In this document: in pieces, positions 17,853-26,733 of the stretch
Layout: every line of letters starts with the position of its first letter
Position numbering within the stretch: position 1 is the stretch's first letter
Source of the DNA: Ferrovibrio sp. MS7
GTDB taxonomy: Bacteria > Pseudomonadota > Alphaproteobacteria > Ferrovibrionales > Ferrovibrionaceae
Length of the DNA stretch: 64,000 bases
Assembly (NCBI RefSeq): GCF_038404985.1
Contig: NZ_JBBKBA010000001.1
Location: 1,578,001 to 1,642,000 of the forward strand
Direction of reading: 5' to 3'
Program-made: the position numbers and the translations under genes
The notes under the pieces: model-generated
Seen by the model: the letters and a program-made list of their open reading frames with translations, nothing else
The model's database searches: none
What the model was told of the DNA's origin: nothing

Positions 17853-19295
17853 CTAAATGCCGCCTACCAACAGGTATTTCATTTCACAATATTCCTCGAT
17901 GCCGTGGTGCGAGCCTTCGCGGCCGATGCCGGATTGCTTGAAACCACCAATGGGCGCCTGCTCGGTGCCGAGCGCCACGGCATTGATGCCGACCATGCCG
18001 TATTCCAGGCGTTCGGCCAGGCGGATCACGCGGCCGAGGTCGCGGCCATAGAGATAAGCCGCCAGGCCGTAATCGCCGGCATTGGCGCGCGCCACTAGAT
18101 CGGCGTCGTCGGTGAATCGGCTCACGGCAGCCACCGGGCCAAATGTTTCCTCACGTGCGATCAGCATGTCATCGCTCACCTCGCAGAGCACGGTCGGCTC
18201 GTAGTAGGTGCCGCCCAGCGCCGAACGGTTGCCGCCGGCCAGCAGCTTCGCCTGCTTGGCCAGGGCGTCCGATACATGGCTTTCCACCTTGGCGACAGCG
18301 CGCTGGTTGATCAGCGGCCCCTGGGTGATGCCGGCGGCATCGCCGCGCCCCAGCGTCAGCTTCGCCACCTGGGCGGTGAAGCGTTCAAGGAAGGCATCAT
18401 GGATGCTGGCATGTAGCCAGATGCGGTTGGCGCAGACGCAGGTCTGGCCCATGTTGCGGAACTTGGCGATCATCGCGCCTTCCACGGCGGCATCGAGATC
18501 GGCATCCTCCAGTACGATGAACGGTGCATGACCGCCGAGTTCCAGGCCGATTTTCTTCACCCCGGCGGCGGCCTGGCGCATCAGCAGTTTGCCCACGGCG
18601 GTGGAGCCGGTGAAGCCGATGAAGCGCACGGCCGGATGGGTGCAGAAGACATCGCCGATGGCGGCGGCATCACCGGTCACCACATTCAGCACGCCGGCGG
18701 GCAGGCCGGCTTCTTGGGCCAATGCGGCCATGGCCAGCGCAGTGAACGGCGTTTCCGGTGCCGGCTTCAGCACCACGGTGCAGCCGGCGGCCAGTGCCGG
18801 GCCGATCTTGCGCGCCACCATGCCGGCGGGAAAATTCCACGGCGTGATCGCCGCCACCACGCCGATCGGCTGGCGCAGCACCAGGATGCGGCTGTCCTGG
18901 CGGTGTGCCGGGATCACCTCGCCACGAATGCGCCGCGCCTCGTCGGCGAAGAAGTCGATATAGCCGGCAGCCGAGAGAATCTCGCCGCGTGCCTCCGCCA
19001 GCGGTTTGCCCTGTTCGGCGGTAAGGATTGCCGCCAGAGAATCGGCCTGCTGCGTCAGCAGATCGGCGAAGCGGCGCAGGATCAGGCCGCGGTCCTTGGC
19101 TATCAGGCCGCTCCAGGCCGGGAAGGCGGCACTGGCCGCTTCCACCGCCACAATCGCCCCCTCGCGCCCCAGGTCGGGTACCTGGCCGATCACGGTGCCG
19201 TCCGCCGGATTACGGATCGCCAGGCTGGGCTGGCCGGTCCAGGCGCCGTTCACGAGGCATTGCTGGCGCAGCAGGGAAGGGGCGAGATCGGCCAT
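17853..19295 (-). CDS. NAD(P)-dependent aldehyde dehydrogenase (succinate-semialdehyde-dehydrogenase-like)
   Basis: 480 residues from the ATG at 19295, which has GGAG 7 bp upstream and gives the usual GabD-like start (MADLAPSLLRQQCLVNGAW). Catalytic Cys286 is in GQTCVC, the general base Glu in LELGG, and the cofactor segment is WNFPAGM. It ends just 18 bp from the converging permease stop. In this cluster it probably oxidises an aldehyde made by the FAD or GMC oxidoreductase. The GabD resemblance does not fix the substrate. Confidence 0.9.
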   Translation of the reverse strand: MADLAPSLLRQQCLVNGAWTGQPSLAIRNPADGTVIGQVPDLGREGAIVAVEAASAAFPAWSGLIAKDRGLILRRFADLLTQQADSLAAILTAEQGKPLAEARGEILSAAGYIDFFADEARRIRGEVIPAHRQDSRILVLRQPIGVVAAITPWNFPAGMVARKIGPALAAGCTVVLKPAPETPFTALAMAALAQEAGLPAGVLNVVTGDAAAIGDVFCTHPAVRFIGFTGSTAVGKLLMRQAAAGVKKIGLELGGHAPFIVLEDADLDAAVEGAMIAKFRNMGQTCVCANRIWLHASIHDAFLERFTAQVAKLTLGRGDAAGITQGPLINQRAVAKVESHVSDALAKQAKLLAGGNRSALGGTYYEPTVLCEVSDDMLIAREETFGPVAAVSRFTDDADLVARANAGDYGLAAYLYGRDLGRVIRLAERLEYGMVGINAVALGTEQAPIGGFKQSGIGREGSHHGIEEYCEMKYLLVGGI

Positions 19296-19335
19296 CGTGG
19301 TCTCCAAAGTATGTTTCATTAGGGATGTTGCATTA

Positions 19336-19343
19336 TGGATCCA
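19336..19343. promoter_or_regulatory. TGGATCCA site between aldehyde dehydrogenase and FAD oxidoreductase genes
   Basis: TGGATCCA in the 133-bp divergent gap, 41 bp from the aldehyde dehydrogenase start and 86 bp from the oxidoreductase start. The flanks TTGCA and TGCAA form a further near-symmetric pair around it. Shares its core with the sites at 14736, 21569 and 21624. Confidence 0.5.
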
Positions 19344-19428
19344 AATTTGCAATAGTCTGCCCGCCCGGGATGCGGCATGGATTGGCGCCGCATCCCGAGG
19401 CAGTGAGAAAAAAGAAAGTCGGGAAGCC

Positions 19429-20820
19429 ATGCAGATAAGGGAATACGACGTCGTGGTTCTGGGCGCCGGCAGTGCCGGCATCGCTGCGGCGGTGGCCGCC
19501 GCGCGCAATGGCGCCCGCACCGTGCTGGTGGAAGGCGGCCCGACGCTCGGCGGCGAATTGCTCACCGGCATGACCATCGATGGCGCCATCAACGGCAAGG
19601 GCGAACAGATCATCGGCGGCGTGCTGAACGATCTGCTGGCCATTTGCCGCGAGATGGGTGGCTTCGTTGCGCCGCTGAACGATTGGCGCCTGATCCAGTA
19701 TTTCGCCTATGACCCCGAGATCATGAAGATCGCGATTCCGCAGCTCATCTACGATGCCGGAGTCGACGTGCTGCTCTACACCACGGCGGAAGACGTGGTG
19801 CGCAAGGGTGAGGAAATCAGCGGCGTGGTGGTGCGCAACAAGACTGGCCGCACGCTGCTTACCGCCAAGGCTTTCGTCGATGCATCGGGCGATGCCGATC
19901 TCTGCTACATGGCCAATGCGCCGATGCTGCCGGACGAGGGGCCGGGCAATCCGCAGCCGGTGTCGATGATGTTCCGCATGGCCGGCGTTGAGACAGAGCC
20001 GCTGCTGCGCTTCGTGCAGCAGAATCCGGATTATGTCGCGGTGGGTGAGAGCGATGCGATCCGTGGCGGCCGCACCGACCAGCAGATCGTCGACGAGATC
20101 TACAAGCAGGGCCATCCTTGCGTGTTTTTCCGCGGCAATGGCGACCTGCTGCGCGGCGCCATCGAGCGCGGCGAGATGTTTCCCACCGCGCTCATCATGA
20201 TGCAGCCGACCTCACCGGCGCGGAAGGAAATCTGTATCAACGCCACCCGCGTGTCGTTGAAGAATCCGCTGGAGCCGGAATCACTCAGCCTTGCCATGCG
20301 CAGCCTGATGCAGCAGGTGCGGCAATGCAGCGATTTCCTGATCCTTAATGTACCGGGCTTCGAAAAAGCCTGCCTTTCCGGTTTGGCGCCGCGTATCGGC
20401 ATTCGCGAAACCCGCCGCATTGAGGGCGATTACGTGATGACGCGCGAGGATGTGCTGGAAGCGCGCAAGCGCAGCGATGGCATTGCCAAGGGCTGCCACC
20501 ATGTTGATATCCACCAGGATGGTACCGGCCAGATCCGTATTCCGGTGGCGCATGGCGGTTCCTACGACATCCCGCTGGCCAGCTTGTTGCCGAAGACGCT
20601 CAGCAATGTGGTAGTGGCGGGGCGGTGTCTTTCCGCTTCGCGGGATGCCCATGGCTCGGCACGCGTGATGGGCGGCTGCATGGGCATGGGCCAGGCTGCC
20701 GGTGCCTTGACGGCAATGGCGCTGCGGCAGAATCGTTCCGCCGATCTGCGTGCCGTCGGCGTCGACCGCCTGCGGGAACGATTGCTGGAGCAGGGTGCCG
20801 TGCTCAGTGGCACGGCTTGA
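19429..20820 (+). CDS. FAD-dependent oxidoreductase (FAD_oxidored family)
   Basis: 463 residues from the ATG at 19429 (MQIREYDVVVLGAGSAG). The N-terminal Rossmann motif GAGSAGIAAA and VEGG define FAD binding; the C-terminal motif SASRDAHGSARVMGGCMGMG is typical of PF12831 proteins. The start at 19429 matches the family; the frame is open upstream into the aldehyde dehydrogenase antisense. Members oxidise or reduce small metabolites but few are characterised. It probably acts on the imported sugar or polyol, or on a derivative. Its end is 8 bp from the converging GntR stop. Confidence 0.85.
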   Translation: MQIREYDVVVLGAGSAGIAAAVAAARNGARTVLVEGGPTLGGELLTGMTIDGAINGKGEQIIGGVLNDLLAICREMGGFVAPLNDWRLIQYFAYDPEIMKIAIPQLIYDAGVDVLLYTTAEDVVRKGEEISGVVVRNKTGRTLLTAKAFVDASGDADLCYMANAPMLPDEGPGNPQPVSMMFRMAGVETEPLLRFVQQNPDYVAVGESDAIRGGRTDQQIVDEIYKQGHPCVFFRGNGDLLRGAIERGEMFPTALIMMQPTSPARKEICINATRVSLKNPLEPESLSLAMRSLMQQVRQCSDFLILNVPGFEKACLSGLAPRIGIRETRRIEGDYVMTREDVLEARKRSDGIAKGCHHVDIHQDGTGQIRIPVAHGGSYDIPLASLLPKTLSNVVVAGRCLSASRDAHGSARVMGGCMGMGQAAGALTAMALRQNRSADLRAVGVDRLRERLLEQGAVLSGTA

Positions 20821-20828
20821 GGCGCTAC

Positions 20829-21503
20829 TCAGCGGCTCGCGGCCACCGGCGCATCATGCAGATTGTCGAGAACCGTTGCCTGGGTGCCGGCGTTATGCGC
20901 GGTGAGCAGGGCAATAAGCTGGTTGCAGTCGCCGCGCTCGATGGCTTCCACCATCTCCGCATGGTCCTGCGTCGAGCGCTTGATGCGTGCTTGGTGCAGC
21001 AGTGCGGTGCGCTGGTAGCGTTCAGAAAGGTCGAACAGCGAGACGATATTGCGCAGGATGTAGCGGTTACGGCAGGGCTCGTACATCGCCAGGTGAAACG
21101 AGCGGTTGGCATCCATGTAATCATCCAGATCCTGGGTTGGATCGATGCCGCGCAACTGGCGCTCAAGATCGCGGATCTGGCGGCGGGTCTCCGCCGTGTA
21201 ATGCGGCCAGGCCGCCAGCACCGCCCAATGCTCAACCACGCGGCGCGCGGAATACAGTTCTTCCATATCGTTGGCGGAAATATCCGCCACCACGGCGCTG
21301 CGATGCGGGTTGAGATGAATGAAGCCGCGTTCGGAAAGCCGCTCGATGGCCTGGCGCACTGGGTGCCGGCTGACATCCAGCCGCTTCGCCAGCTCAATCT
21401 GGTCGATCGGAGCGCCGGCCGGCAATTCACCGCTGAGGATGAGGTGCCGTATCTCCGCCGTGGTGTAGTCAGCGGTGCTTTTATAGCGCATAGCTTGCCG
21501 CAT
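20829..21503 (-). CDS. GntR-family regulator, FCD (FadR-like) subfamily
   Basis: 224 residues from the ATG at 21503, preceded by GGAGG at 5 bp. Residues 10-70 form the winged helix (IDQIELAKRLDVSRHPVRQA and the wing NPHRSAVVA). The C-terminal helical FCD domain has a candidate metal site with Asp and His residues (MDANRSFHLAMY; HAEMVEAI). It lies at the centre of the sugar cluster, divergent from the GMC gene. It is the best candidate to bind the TGGATC-N3-GATCCA sites in this cluster, probably as a repressor released by a pathway acid. Confidence 0.9.
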   Translation of the reverse strand: MRQAMRYKSTADYTTAEIRHLILSGELPAGAPIDQIELAKRLDVSRHPVRQAIERLSERGFIHLNPHRSAVVADISANDMEELYSARRVVEHWAVLAAWPHYTAETRRQIRDLERQLRGIDPTQDLDDYMDANRSFHLAMYEPCRNRYILRNIVSLFDLSERYQRTALLHQARIKRSTQDHAEMVEAIERGDCNQLIALLTAHNAGTQATVLDNLHDAPVAASR

Positions 21504-21568
21504 GGTTCCTCCAGGGCGTCGACGGTGAGACCCTTGTAGCACAGCACGAACTGCCCCCGGAGTCATTC

Positions 21569-21576
21569 TGGATCCA
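21569..21576. promoter_or_regulatory. TGGATCCA site near the GntR start
   Basis: TGGATCCA, 66 bp upstream of the GntR start on the opposite side from the GMC gene. The second half-site is poor (CATCAT instead of GATCCA). May serve autoregulation. Confidence 0.4.
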
Positions 21577-21623
21577 CCATCATTGACCCAGAACAGCACC
21601 GGATGTCATAGTCTTACATTAAA

Positions 21624-21638
21624 TGGATCCATGATCCA
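21624..21638. promoter_or_regulatory. Perfect palindromic GntR operator candidate upstream of the GMC gene
   Basis: TGGATC-CAT-GATCCA, a perfect 6-3-6 inverted repeat 35 bp before the GMC start. Best copy of the site shared by the three control regions of this cluster. Confidence 0.6.
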
Positions 21639-21672
21639 ACAGTCTGCCAGGGATTTTATAGGGAGGCCGTTC

Positions 21673-23268
21673 ATGGCCGACACGTATGATTACATCATCG
21701 TTGGCGCCGGGTCGGCCGGCTGTGTGCTGGCGAACCGGCTGAGCGAGCGCCCGGATTGCCGGGTGCTGCTGCTGGAGGCTGGGCCGGAGGACCGCTATCC
21801 CTGGATTCACATCCCCGGCGGCCTCTACAAGCTGGTGCATAACCCGGCGGTGGACTGGTGCTTCGTCACCGAGGCCGATCCCGGCTTGAACGGGCGCCAG
21901 ATGAAATGGCCGCGCGGCAAGGTGCTGGGCGGTTCCAGTTCGATCAATGGCCTGGTCTATATCCGTGGCCAGGCAGAGGATTTCGATCTCTGGGCGCAGC
22001 GCGGCAATCGCGGCTGGTCCTATGACGACGTGCTGCCCTATTTCCGGCGCAGCGAGGCGCAGCAGCGCGGTGCCGACGAATATCATGGCGGCGATGGTCC
22101 GCTGCAGGTTTCCGATACCGTGGAGCGTTACGAGATCGTCGAGGCTTTCATCGCCGCCTGCGAACAGGCCGGCGTGCCGCGCACCGATGATTTCAATGGC
22201 CGGGTGCAGGAAGGAGCCGGCTATTTCCAGCTCACCGCGCGCAATGGCCGCCGCTGCAGCGCCGCCAAGGCCTATCTGGCGCCGATCCGCCATCGGCGCA
22301 ATCTCGAGATTGTCACCGAGGCACTGGCGCATCGCCTGCTGTTCGATGGCCGCCGCGCCAGCGGCATCGAATACGAGCGCGATGGCAAGCTCCATACCGC
22401 GCAGTGCAAGGCTGAGATTGTGCTTTCCGCCGGCGCAATCAATTCGCCGCAATTGCTGCAGCTTTCCGGCATCGGTGATCCGGCGCTGCTGCAATCGCTC
22501 GGCATTCCGGTGCAGCATGCCCTGCCGGGCGTCGGCGGAAATCTGCAGGATCACCTGCAGGCGCGCATGGTGCTGAAGACCAAGCAGCCGATCACGCTGA
22601 ACGACCGCACCCGCTCGCCGCTGCAGAAAGCAATGATCGGCCTCGACTACCTGCTGCGCCGCCGGGGTCCCTTGAGTTTCGCCGCCAGCCTGGCCGGTGC
22701 TTTCGTCCGCACCGATCCGCGCCTGCAATCGCCCGATGTGCAGTTCCATTTCCAGCCGCTGAGCCTCGATAGCTATGACGGCGGCCTGCATCCATTTTCC
22801 GGCTGCACGCTCTCGGTCTGCCAGTTGCAGCCGGTCAGCCGTGGCAATCTGGCGATCCGTTCAACCGATCCGCGGCAGGCGCCACGCATCGAAGCGAAAT
22901 ACCTCTCGGCGCAAGAAGACCGTAACGCGATGATCCGGGCGGTGCGCTTCTGCCGCCAGGTTGCCGAAGCGCCGGCCATGGCGCGACATGTCGCCAGCGA
23001 ATTCCGCCCTGGGCCGGGCGTGCGGAGCGACGACGAGATTCTCGGCTATCTGCGCGAAACCGCCACCACCATCTTTCATCCCTCGGGCACCTGCGCCATG
23101 GGCCAGGATGCCCTTGCCGTGGTTGACGATCAACTCCGCGTGCATGGCGTTCATGGCTTGCGTGTTGCCGACTGTTCGATCATGCCCACGGTGGTATCGG
23201 GTAACAGCAATGCCGCTGCCATCATGATTGGCGAGAAGGCCGCCGACCTGGTCCGCCAGGCAGCCTAG
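21673..23268 (+). CDS. GMC-family FAD oxidoreductase (choline/alcohol dehydrogenase type)
   Basis: 531 residues from the ATG at 21673, preceded by AGGGAGG. FAD-binding GAGSAGCVLANRLSE at residues 11-25, the GMC signature GGSSSINGLVYIRG near 85, and the C-terminal catalytic His in FHPSGTCAMG with the partner Asn in VSGNSNAA. It probably oxidises a primary alcohol of the imported sugar or polyol to an aldehyde, which the clustered aldehyde dehydrogenase could take further. No signal peptide is seen, so it is cytoplasmic. Confidence 0.92.
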   Translation: MADTYDYIIVGAGSAGCVLANRLSERPDCRVLLLEAGPEDRYPWIHIPGGLYKLVHNPAVDWCFVTEADPGLNGRQMKWPRGKVLGGSSSINGLVYIRGQAEDFDLWAQRGNRGWSYDDVLPYFRRSEAQQRGADEYHGGDGPLQVSDTVERYEIVEAFIAACEQAGVPRTDDFNGRVQEGAGYFQLTARNGRRCSAAKAYLAPIRHRRNLEIVTEALAHRLLFDGRRASGIEYERDGKLHTAQCKAEIVLSAGAINSPQLLQLSGIGDPALLQSLGIPVQHALPGVGGNLQDHLQARMVLKTKQPITLNDRTRSPLQKAMIGLDYLLRRRGPLSFAASLAGAFVRTDPRLQSPDVQFHFQPLSLDSYDGGLHPFSGCTLSVCQLQPVSRGNLAIRSTDPRQAPRIEAKYLSAQEDRNAMIRAVRFCRQVAEAPAMARHVASEFRPGPGVRSDDEILGYLRETATTIFHPSGTCAMGQDALAVVDDQLRVHGVHGLRVADCSIMPTVVSGNSNAAAIMIGEKAADLVRQAA

Positions 23269-23293
23269 TCTTTTATCATTCCGGGAGAATACC

Positions 23294-24346
23294 GTGGCTT
23301 CGGTTCAGATTGATCGCGTCGGCAAGGCCTTCGGCCAGCATCGTATCCTGCAGGATGTCTCCTTCGAGATTCCGGATGGCGCCTTCGTGGTGCTGGTCGG
23401 GCCATCAGGCTGCGGCAAGAGCACGTTGTTGCGGCTGATCGCCGGGCTCGAGGAAATTTCATCGGGCCGGATCAGCATTGGCGGCAAGGTGGTGAACGAA
23501 TTGCCGCCAATGGAGCGCAACATCGCCATGGTGTTCCAGAATTACGCGCTCTATCCGCATATGACCGTGGCGAAGAACATGGCCTTCTCGCTCAGCCTGC
23601 AGAAGGCACCGGCGGCTGAGATCGAGCGCAAGGTGATGCACGCTGCTGGCATCCTTGGCCTGGAGAAGATGCTGGACCGCCTGCCGCGCCAGCTTTCCGG
23701 CGGTCAGCGCCAGCGTGTCGCCATGGGCCGCGCGATTGTCCGCGATCCGCAAGTCTTCCTGTTCGACGAGCCGCTGTCCAATCTCGATGCCAAGCTGCGG
23801 GTGCAGATGCGTACCGAGATCAAGGCGCTGCATCAGCGGCTGAAATCCACCATGATCTATGTCACCCATGATCAGGTGGAGGCCATGACCATGGCTGACC
23901 AGATCGTGGTAATGCAGGGCGGCCATATCGAGCAGATCGGCGCACCGCTGGAACTCTACGACCGGCCAGCCAATACCTTCGTTGCCGGTTTCATTGGTTC
24001 CCCGGCGATGAATTTTCTATCGGGCCGAATCCAGAGCGGCAGTTTTGTCACGGCTTCGGGTGCCGCATGGCCCTTGCCGCCAAATGCGGCAGCGACGGCC
24101 GATACTCGGATCACCTATGGCATCCGGCCAGAGCATTTTGAATTGGGCCAGGATGGTGTTCCATTCAGCGTGGAAGTGGTGGAGCCGCTTGGCAGCGAGA
24201 CGCAGCTTTTCGGCCATGTCGGGCAGGATCGCTTGAGCCTGCTGTTGCGCCAGCGGTTGGCCGTGAAGGCAGGTGAGACCATTCCGGTTCGCCCCATCGC
24301 GGCCCAGGTCCATCTTTTTGATGATTCAGGCAGCCGATTGGACTGA
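23294..24346 (+). CDS. ABC transporter ATP-binding protein (UgpC/MsmK type)
   Basis: 350 residues from a GTG at 23294, preceded by GGGAG. Walker A GPSGCGKST near residue 37, signature LSGGQRQR, Walker B VFLFDEP, and a C-terminal TOBE/OB regulatory domain (about residues 235-350), as in carbohydrate importers. It lies 25 bp after the GMC gene and is separated from the permease genes by 5.5 kb, but is the only CUT1-type ATPase here, so it most likely powers the importer at 14781-17834. Confidence 0.9.
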   Translation: MASVQIDRVGKAFGQHRILQDVSFEIPDGAFVVLVGPSGCGKSTLLRLIAGLEEISSGRISIGGKVVNELPPMERNIAMVFQNYALYPHMTVAKNMAFSLSLQKAPAAEIERKVMHAAGILGLEKMLDRLPRQLSGGQRQRVAMGRAIVRDPQVFLFDEPLSNLDAKLRVQMRTEIKALHQRLKSTMIYVTHDQVEAMTMADQIVVMQGGHIEQIGAPLELYDRPANTFVAGFIGSPAMNFLSGRIQSGSFVTASGAAWPLPPNAAATADTRITYGIRPEHFELGQDGVPFSVEVVEPLGSETQLFGHVGQDRLSLLLRQRLAVKAGETIPVRPIAAQVHLFDDSGSRLD

Positions 24347-24585
24347 TGGTTGAGTGCGGCAGGCAGCGGCCGAGGCAGTCGGGCTGTATCATTCGATTTA
24401 TGCTCGGTAACCATCAATTACAGGCCGAGTAGCTGATGGCTGGTTTGCAATATGCGATGCAATGAAAAAGGGATTACCTATTGGAAGCATTCCGCATAAG
24501 TAACCATTTTATGTATGTAATTGCATTATAAATAGGTATATCTTCCCTCCTGGTCTGCTCAACAAGAAGATGTAGAGTATGAGAA
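24347..24585. other. AT-rich gap before the type I secretion genes
   Basis: No gene is seen. The stretch 24481-24540 has only 17 of 60 bases G+C, far below the surrounding genes. It carries a TTGCA/TGCAA inverted repeat (24445-24449 and 24558-style partner at 24458-24462) and TATAAAT-like boxes near 24527. Probably holds the promoter of the secretion operon. Confidence 0.5.
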
Positions 24586-26733
24586 GTGCATACCGGCGGT
24601 GAGATCGATAGCGGCCTGTATTCATTGGCTGCGATACTTCGTGTTCTCGGTCAGGCTGTCGATCTGGGGCAATTGCAGCATCGTTTCGGGCGGCCGGGCC
24701 AGCCGCTGAATGCTGCGGAACTGGTGCGGTGCGGACGCCAGCAGGATTTGAAGATCCGGCTGATCAGGAGCGACTGGGATCGCCTGGCTGGCACACAGCT
24801 TCCGGCTATTGCCGAACTCAATGATGGGCGCTTCGTGGTGTTGGCGGCCTGCCGCACCGAGGTCGGAAAGCAGGCGGTACTGCTGCTGGATCAGGCGACA
24901 GGCCGGCCCATCTCGATGAACCGGGCGGAATTCCAGGCCTCGTGGTCCGGCCGCCTGATCCTCGTTACCAGCCGTGCCAATCTGGCGGGAAGCGATCGGC
25001 GTTTCGATATCACCTGGTTCATCCCGGCGATTGTCCGCTATCGCAAGATGTTCGGCGAGGTACTGCTCGGCTCGTTCATTCTGCAGCTCCTGGCGCTGAT
25101 CTCCCCGTTCGTGTTCCAGATCATCATCGACAAGGTGATGGTGCACCGTTCGCTGACAACCCTGGATGTGCTGATTTTCGCCTTGGTGACGATGTCGGTA
25201 TTCGAGGCGCTGTTCGGTGGTTTGCGCAGCTACTTATTCTCCCACACCACCAACCGCGTGGACATGGAGCTTGGCTCGCGGCTATTCAGCCACTTGATGA
25301 GCCTGCCTCTGTCCTATTTCGAGGCCAGGCGCGTAGGCGACAGTGTCGCGCGCGTGCGTGAACTGGAAAATATCCGCAACTTCCTCACCGGTTCGTCGCT
25401 GACCGTCGTTGTCGATGCCTTCTTCACCATTGTTTTCATCCTGGTGATGTTCATCTACAGCAGCTTTCTCACCTGGATCGTGCTCATCTCCATTCCGTTT
25501 TATGTCGGGCTGTCGCTGCTGATAACCCCGGTGTTGCGCCAGCGGCTGGATGAGAAATTTGCCCGGGGCGCGGAAAATCAATCCTTCCTGGTTGAGCGCG
25601 TCGGCGGCATCGAGACGGTGAAGGCCATGGCCGTAGAGCCGCAGATGCAGCGGCGCTGGGAGGAATTACTCGCCGCCTATGTCGGCGCCTCATTCCGCGC
25701 CGGCCATATCAGCAACATCGCCAGCCAGATAGCTCAATTGATCAACAAGCTCGTTGTCGCTGCCACATTGTGGTTTGGCGCCAAGCTGGTGATCGGTGGC
25801 GCGTTGACCGTCGGTGAACTGGTCGCTTTCAACATGCTGGCCGGGCGGGTCAGCGCGCCGATCCTGCGCATGGCCCAGCTCTGGCAGGATTTCCAGCAGG
25901 CGCGACTCTCGGTGCAGCGCCTGGGCGATATTCTCAATACCGTGCCGGAAAATGGCCTGCGCGCCGGCAAGGCCTCGTTGCCTGCTGTCAAAGGCGAATT
26001 GTTCTTCGACCGCGTGAATTTCCGCTATCAGCCCGATGCGCCGGAAGTCTTGCGCAATGTTTCCCTACGGGTACCGGCGGGTCAGGTTCTGGGCATTGTC
26101 GGGCCGTCGGGTTCGGGCAAAAGTACGCTCGCCAAGCTAGTGCAGCGCCTCTATTCGCCGGAAAACGGCAAGGTACAGATAGATGGCCTTGATCTGGCGG
26201 GCATCGATGCCATGGCGCTGCGCCGGCAGATTGGCGTTGTGCTGCAGGAGAATGTGTTGTTCACCGGTAGCGTGCGCGACAATATTGCCCTGGCGCTGCC
26301 AGGCATTGAATTGCCCCGTGTCATCCGGGCTGCCGAACTGGCTGGCGCGCATGACTTTATCATGTCACTGCCGCAGGGCTATGACACCGTGATCGGCGAG
26401 CGCGGTTCTACCCTGTCGGGCGGCCAGCGCCAGCGCATCGCCATTGCCCGCGCGCTGGTCACGGATCCGAAGATCCTGATTTTCGATGAGGCGACGAGCG
26501 CGCTGGATGTGGAATCAGAGGCGGCAATCCAACGCAACATGCGCCTGATCTGCCAAGGGCGCACAGTGATCATCATTGCCCACAGGCTATCTGCCGTGCG
26601 CAACACCGACCGGGTTATCACCATTGAGCATGGCGCAGTGGTGGAGGACGGGACGCCTGATGAATTGCTGCATGCCGGCGGGCGTTTCGCAGCCATGTAT
26701 CGTCAGCAGGCTGGGGGCATGCATGCCGTTTGA
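24586..26733 (+). CDS. Type I secretion ABC transporter (HlyB-like, degenerate C39 domain)
   Basis: 715 residues from a GTG. Residues 1-130 resemble a C39 peptidase domain, but the catalytic Cys position is Ser/Tyr (IDSGLYSLAAIL), so it is a non-cleaving C39-like domain as in HlyB. About residues 150-430 are the six-helix membrane domain. Residues 480-715 are the ATPase, with Walker A GPSGSGKST, signature LSGGQRQR and Walker B ILIFDEATSALD. It should export an unfolded RTX-type or similar protein with the adaptor that follows. The adaptor gene overlaps its end by 11 bp. No substrate gene is near. Confidence 0.92.
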   Translation: MHTGGEIDSGLYSLAAILRVLGQAVDLGQLQHRFGRPGQPLNAAELVRCGRQQDLKIRLIRSDWDRLAGTQLPAIAELNDGRFVVLAACRTEVGKQAVLLLDQATGRPISMNRAEFQASWSGRLILVTSRANLAGSDRRFDITWFIPAIVRYRKMFGEVLLGSFILQLLALISPFVFQIIIDKVMVHRSLTTLDVLIFALVTMSVFEALFGGLRSYLFSHTTNRVDMELGSRLFSHLMSLPLSYFEARRVGDSVARVRELENIRNFLTGSSLTVVVDAFFTIVFILVMFIYSSFLTWIVLISIPFYVGLSLLITPVLRQRLDEKFARGAENQSFLVERVGGIETVKAMAVEPQMQRRWEELLAAYVGASFRAGHISNIASQIAQLINKLVVAATLWFGAKLVIGGALTVGELVAFNMLAGRVSAPILRMAQLWQDFQQARLSVQRLGDILNTVPENGLRAGKASLPAVKGELFFDRVNFRYQPDAPEVLRNVSLRVPAGQVLGIVGPSGSGKSTLAKLVQRLYSPENGKVQIDGLDLAGIDAMALRRQIGVVLQENVLFTGSVRDNIALALPGIELPRVIRAAELAGAHDFIMSLPQGYDTVIGERGSTLSGGQRQRIAIARALVTDPKILIFDEATSALDVESEAAIQRNMRLICQGRTVIIIAHRLSAVRNTDRVITIEHGAVVEDGTPDELLHAGGRFAAMYRQQAGGMHAV

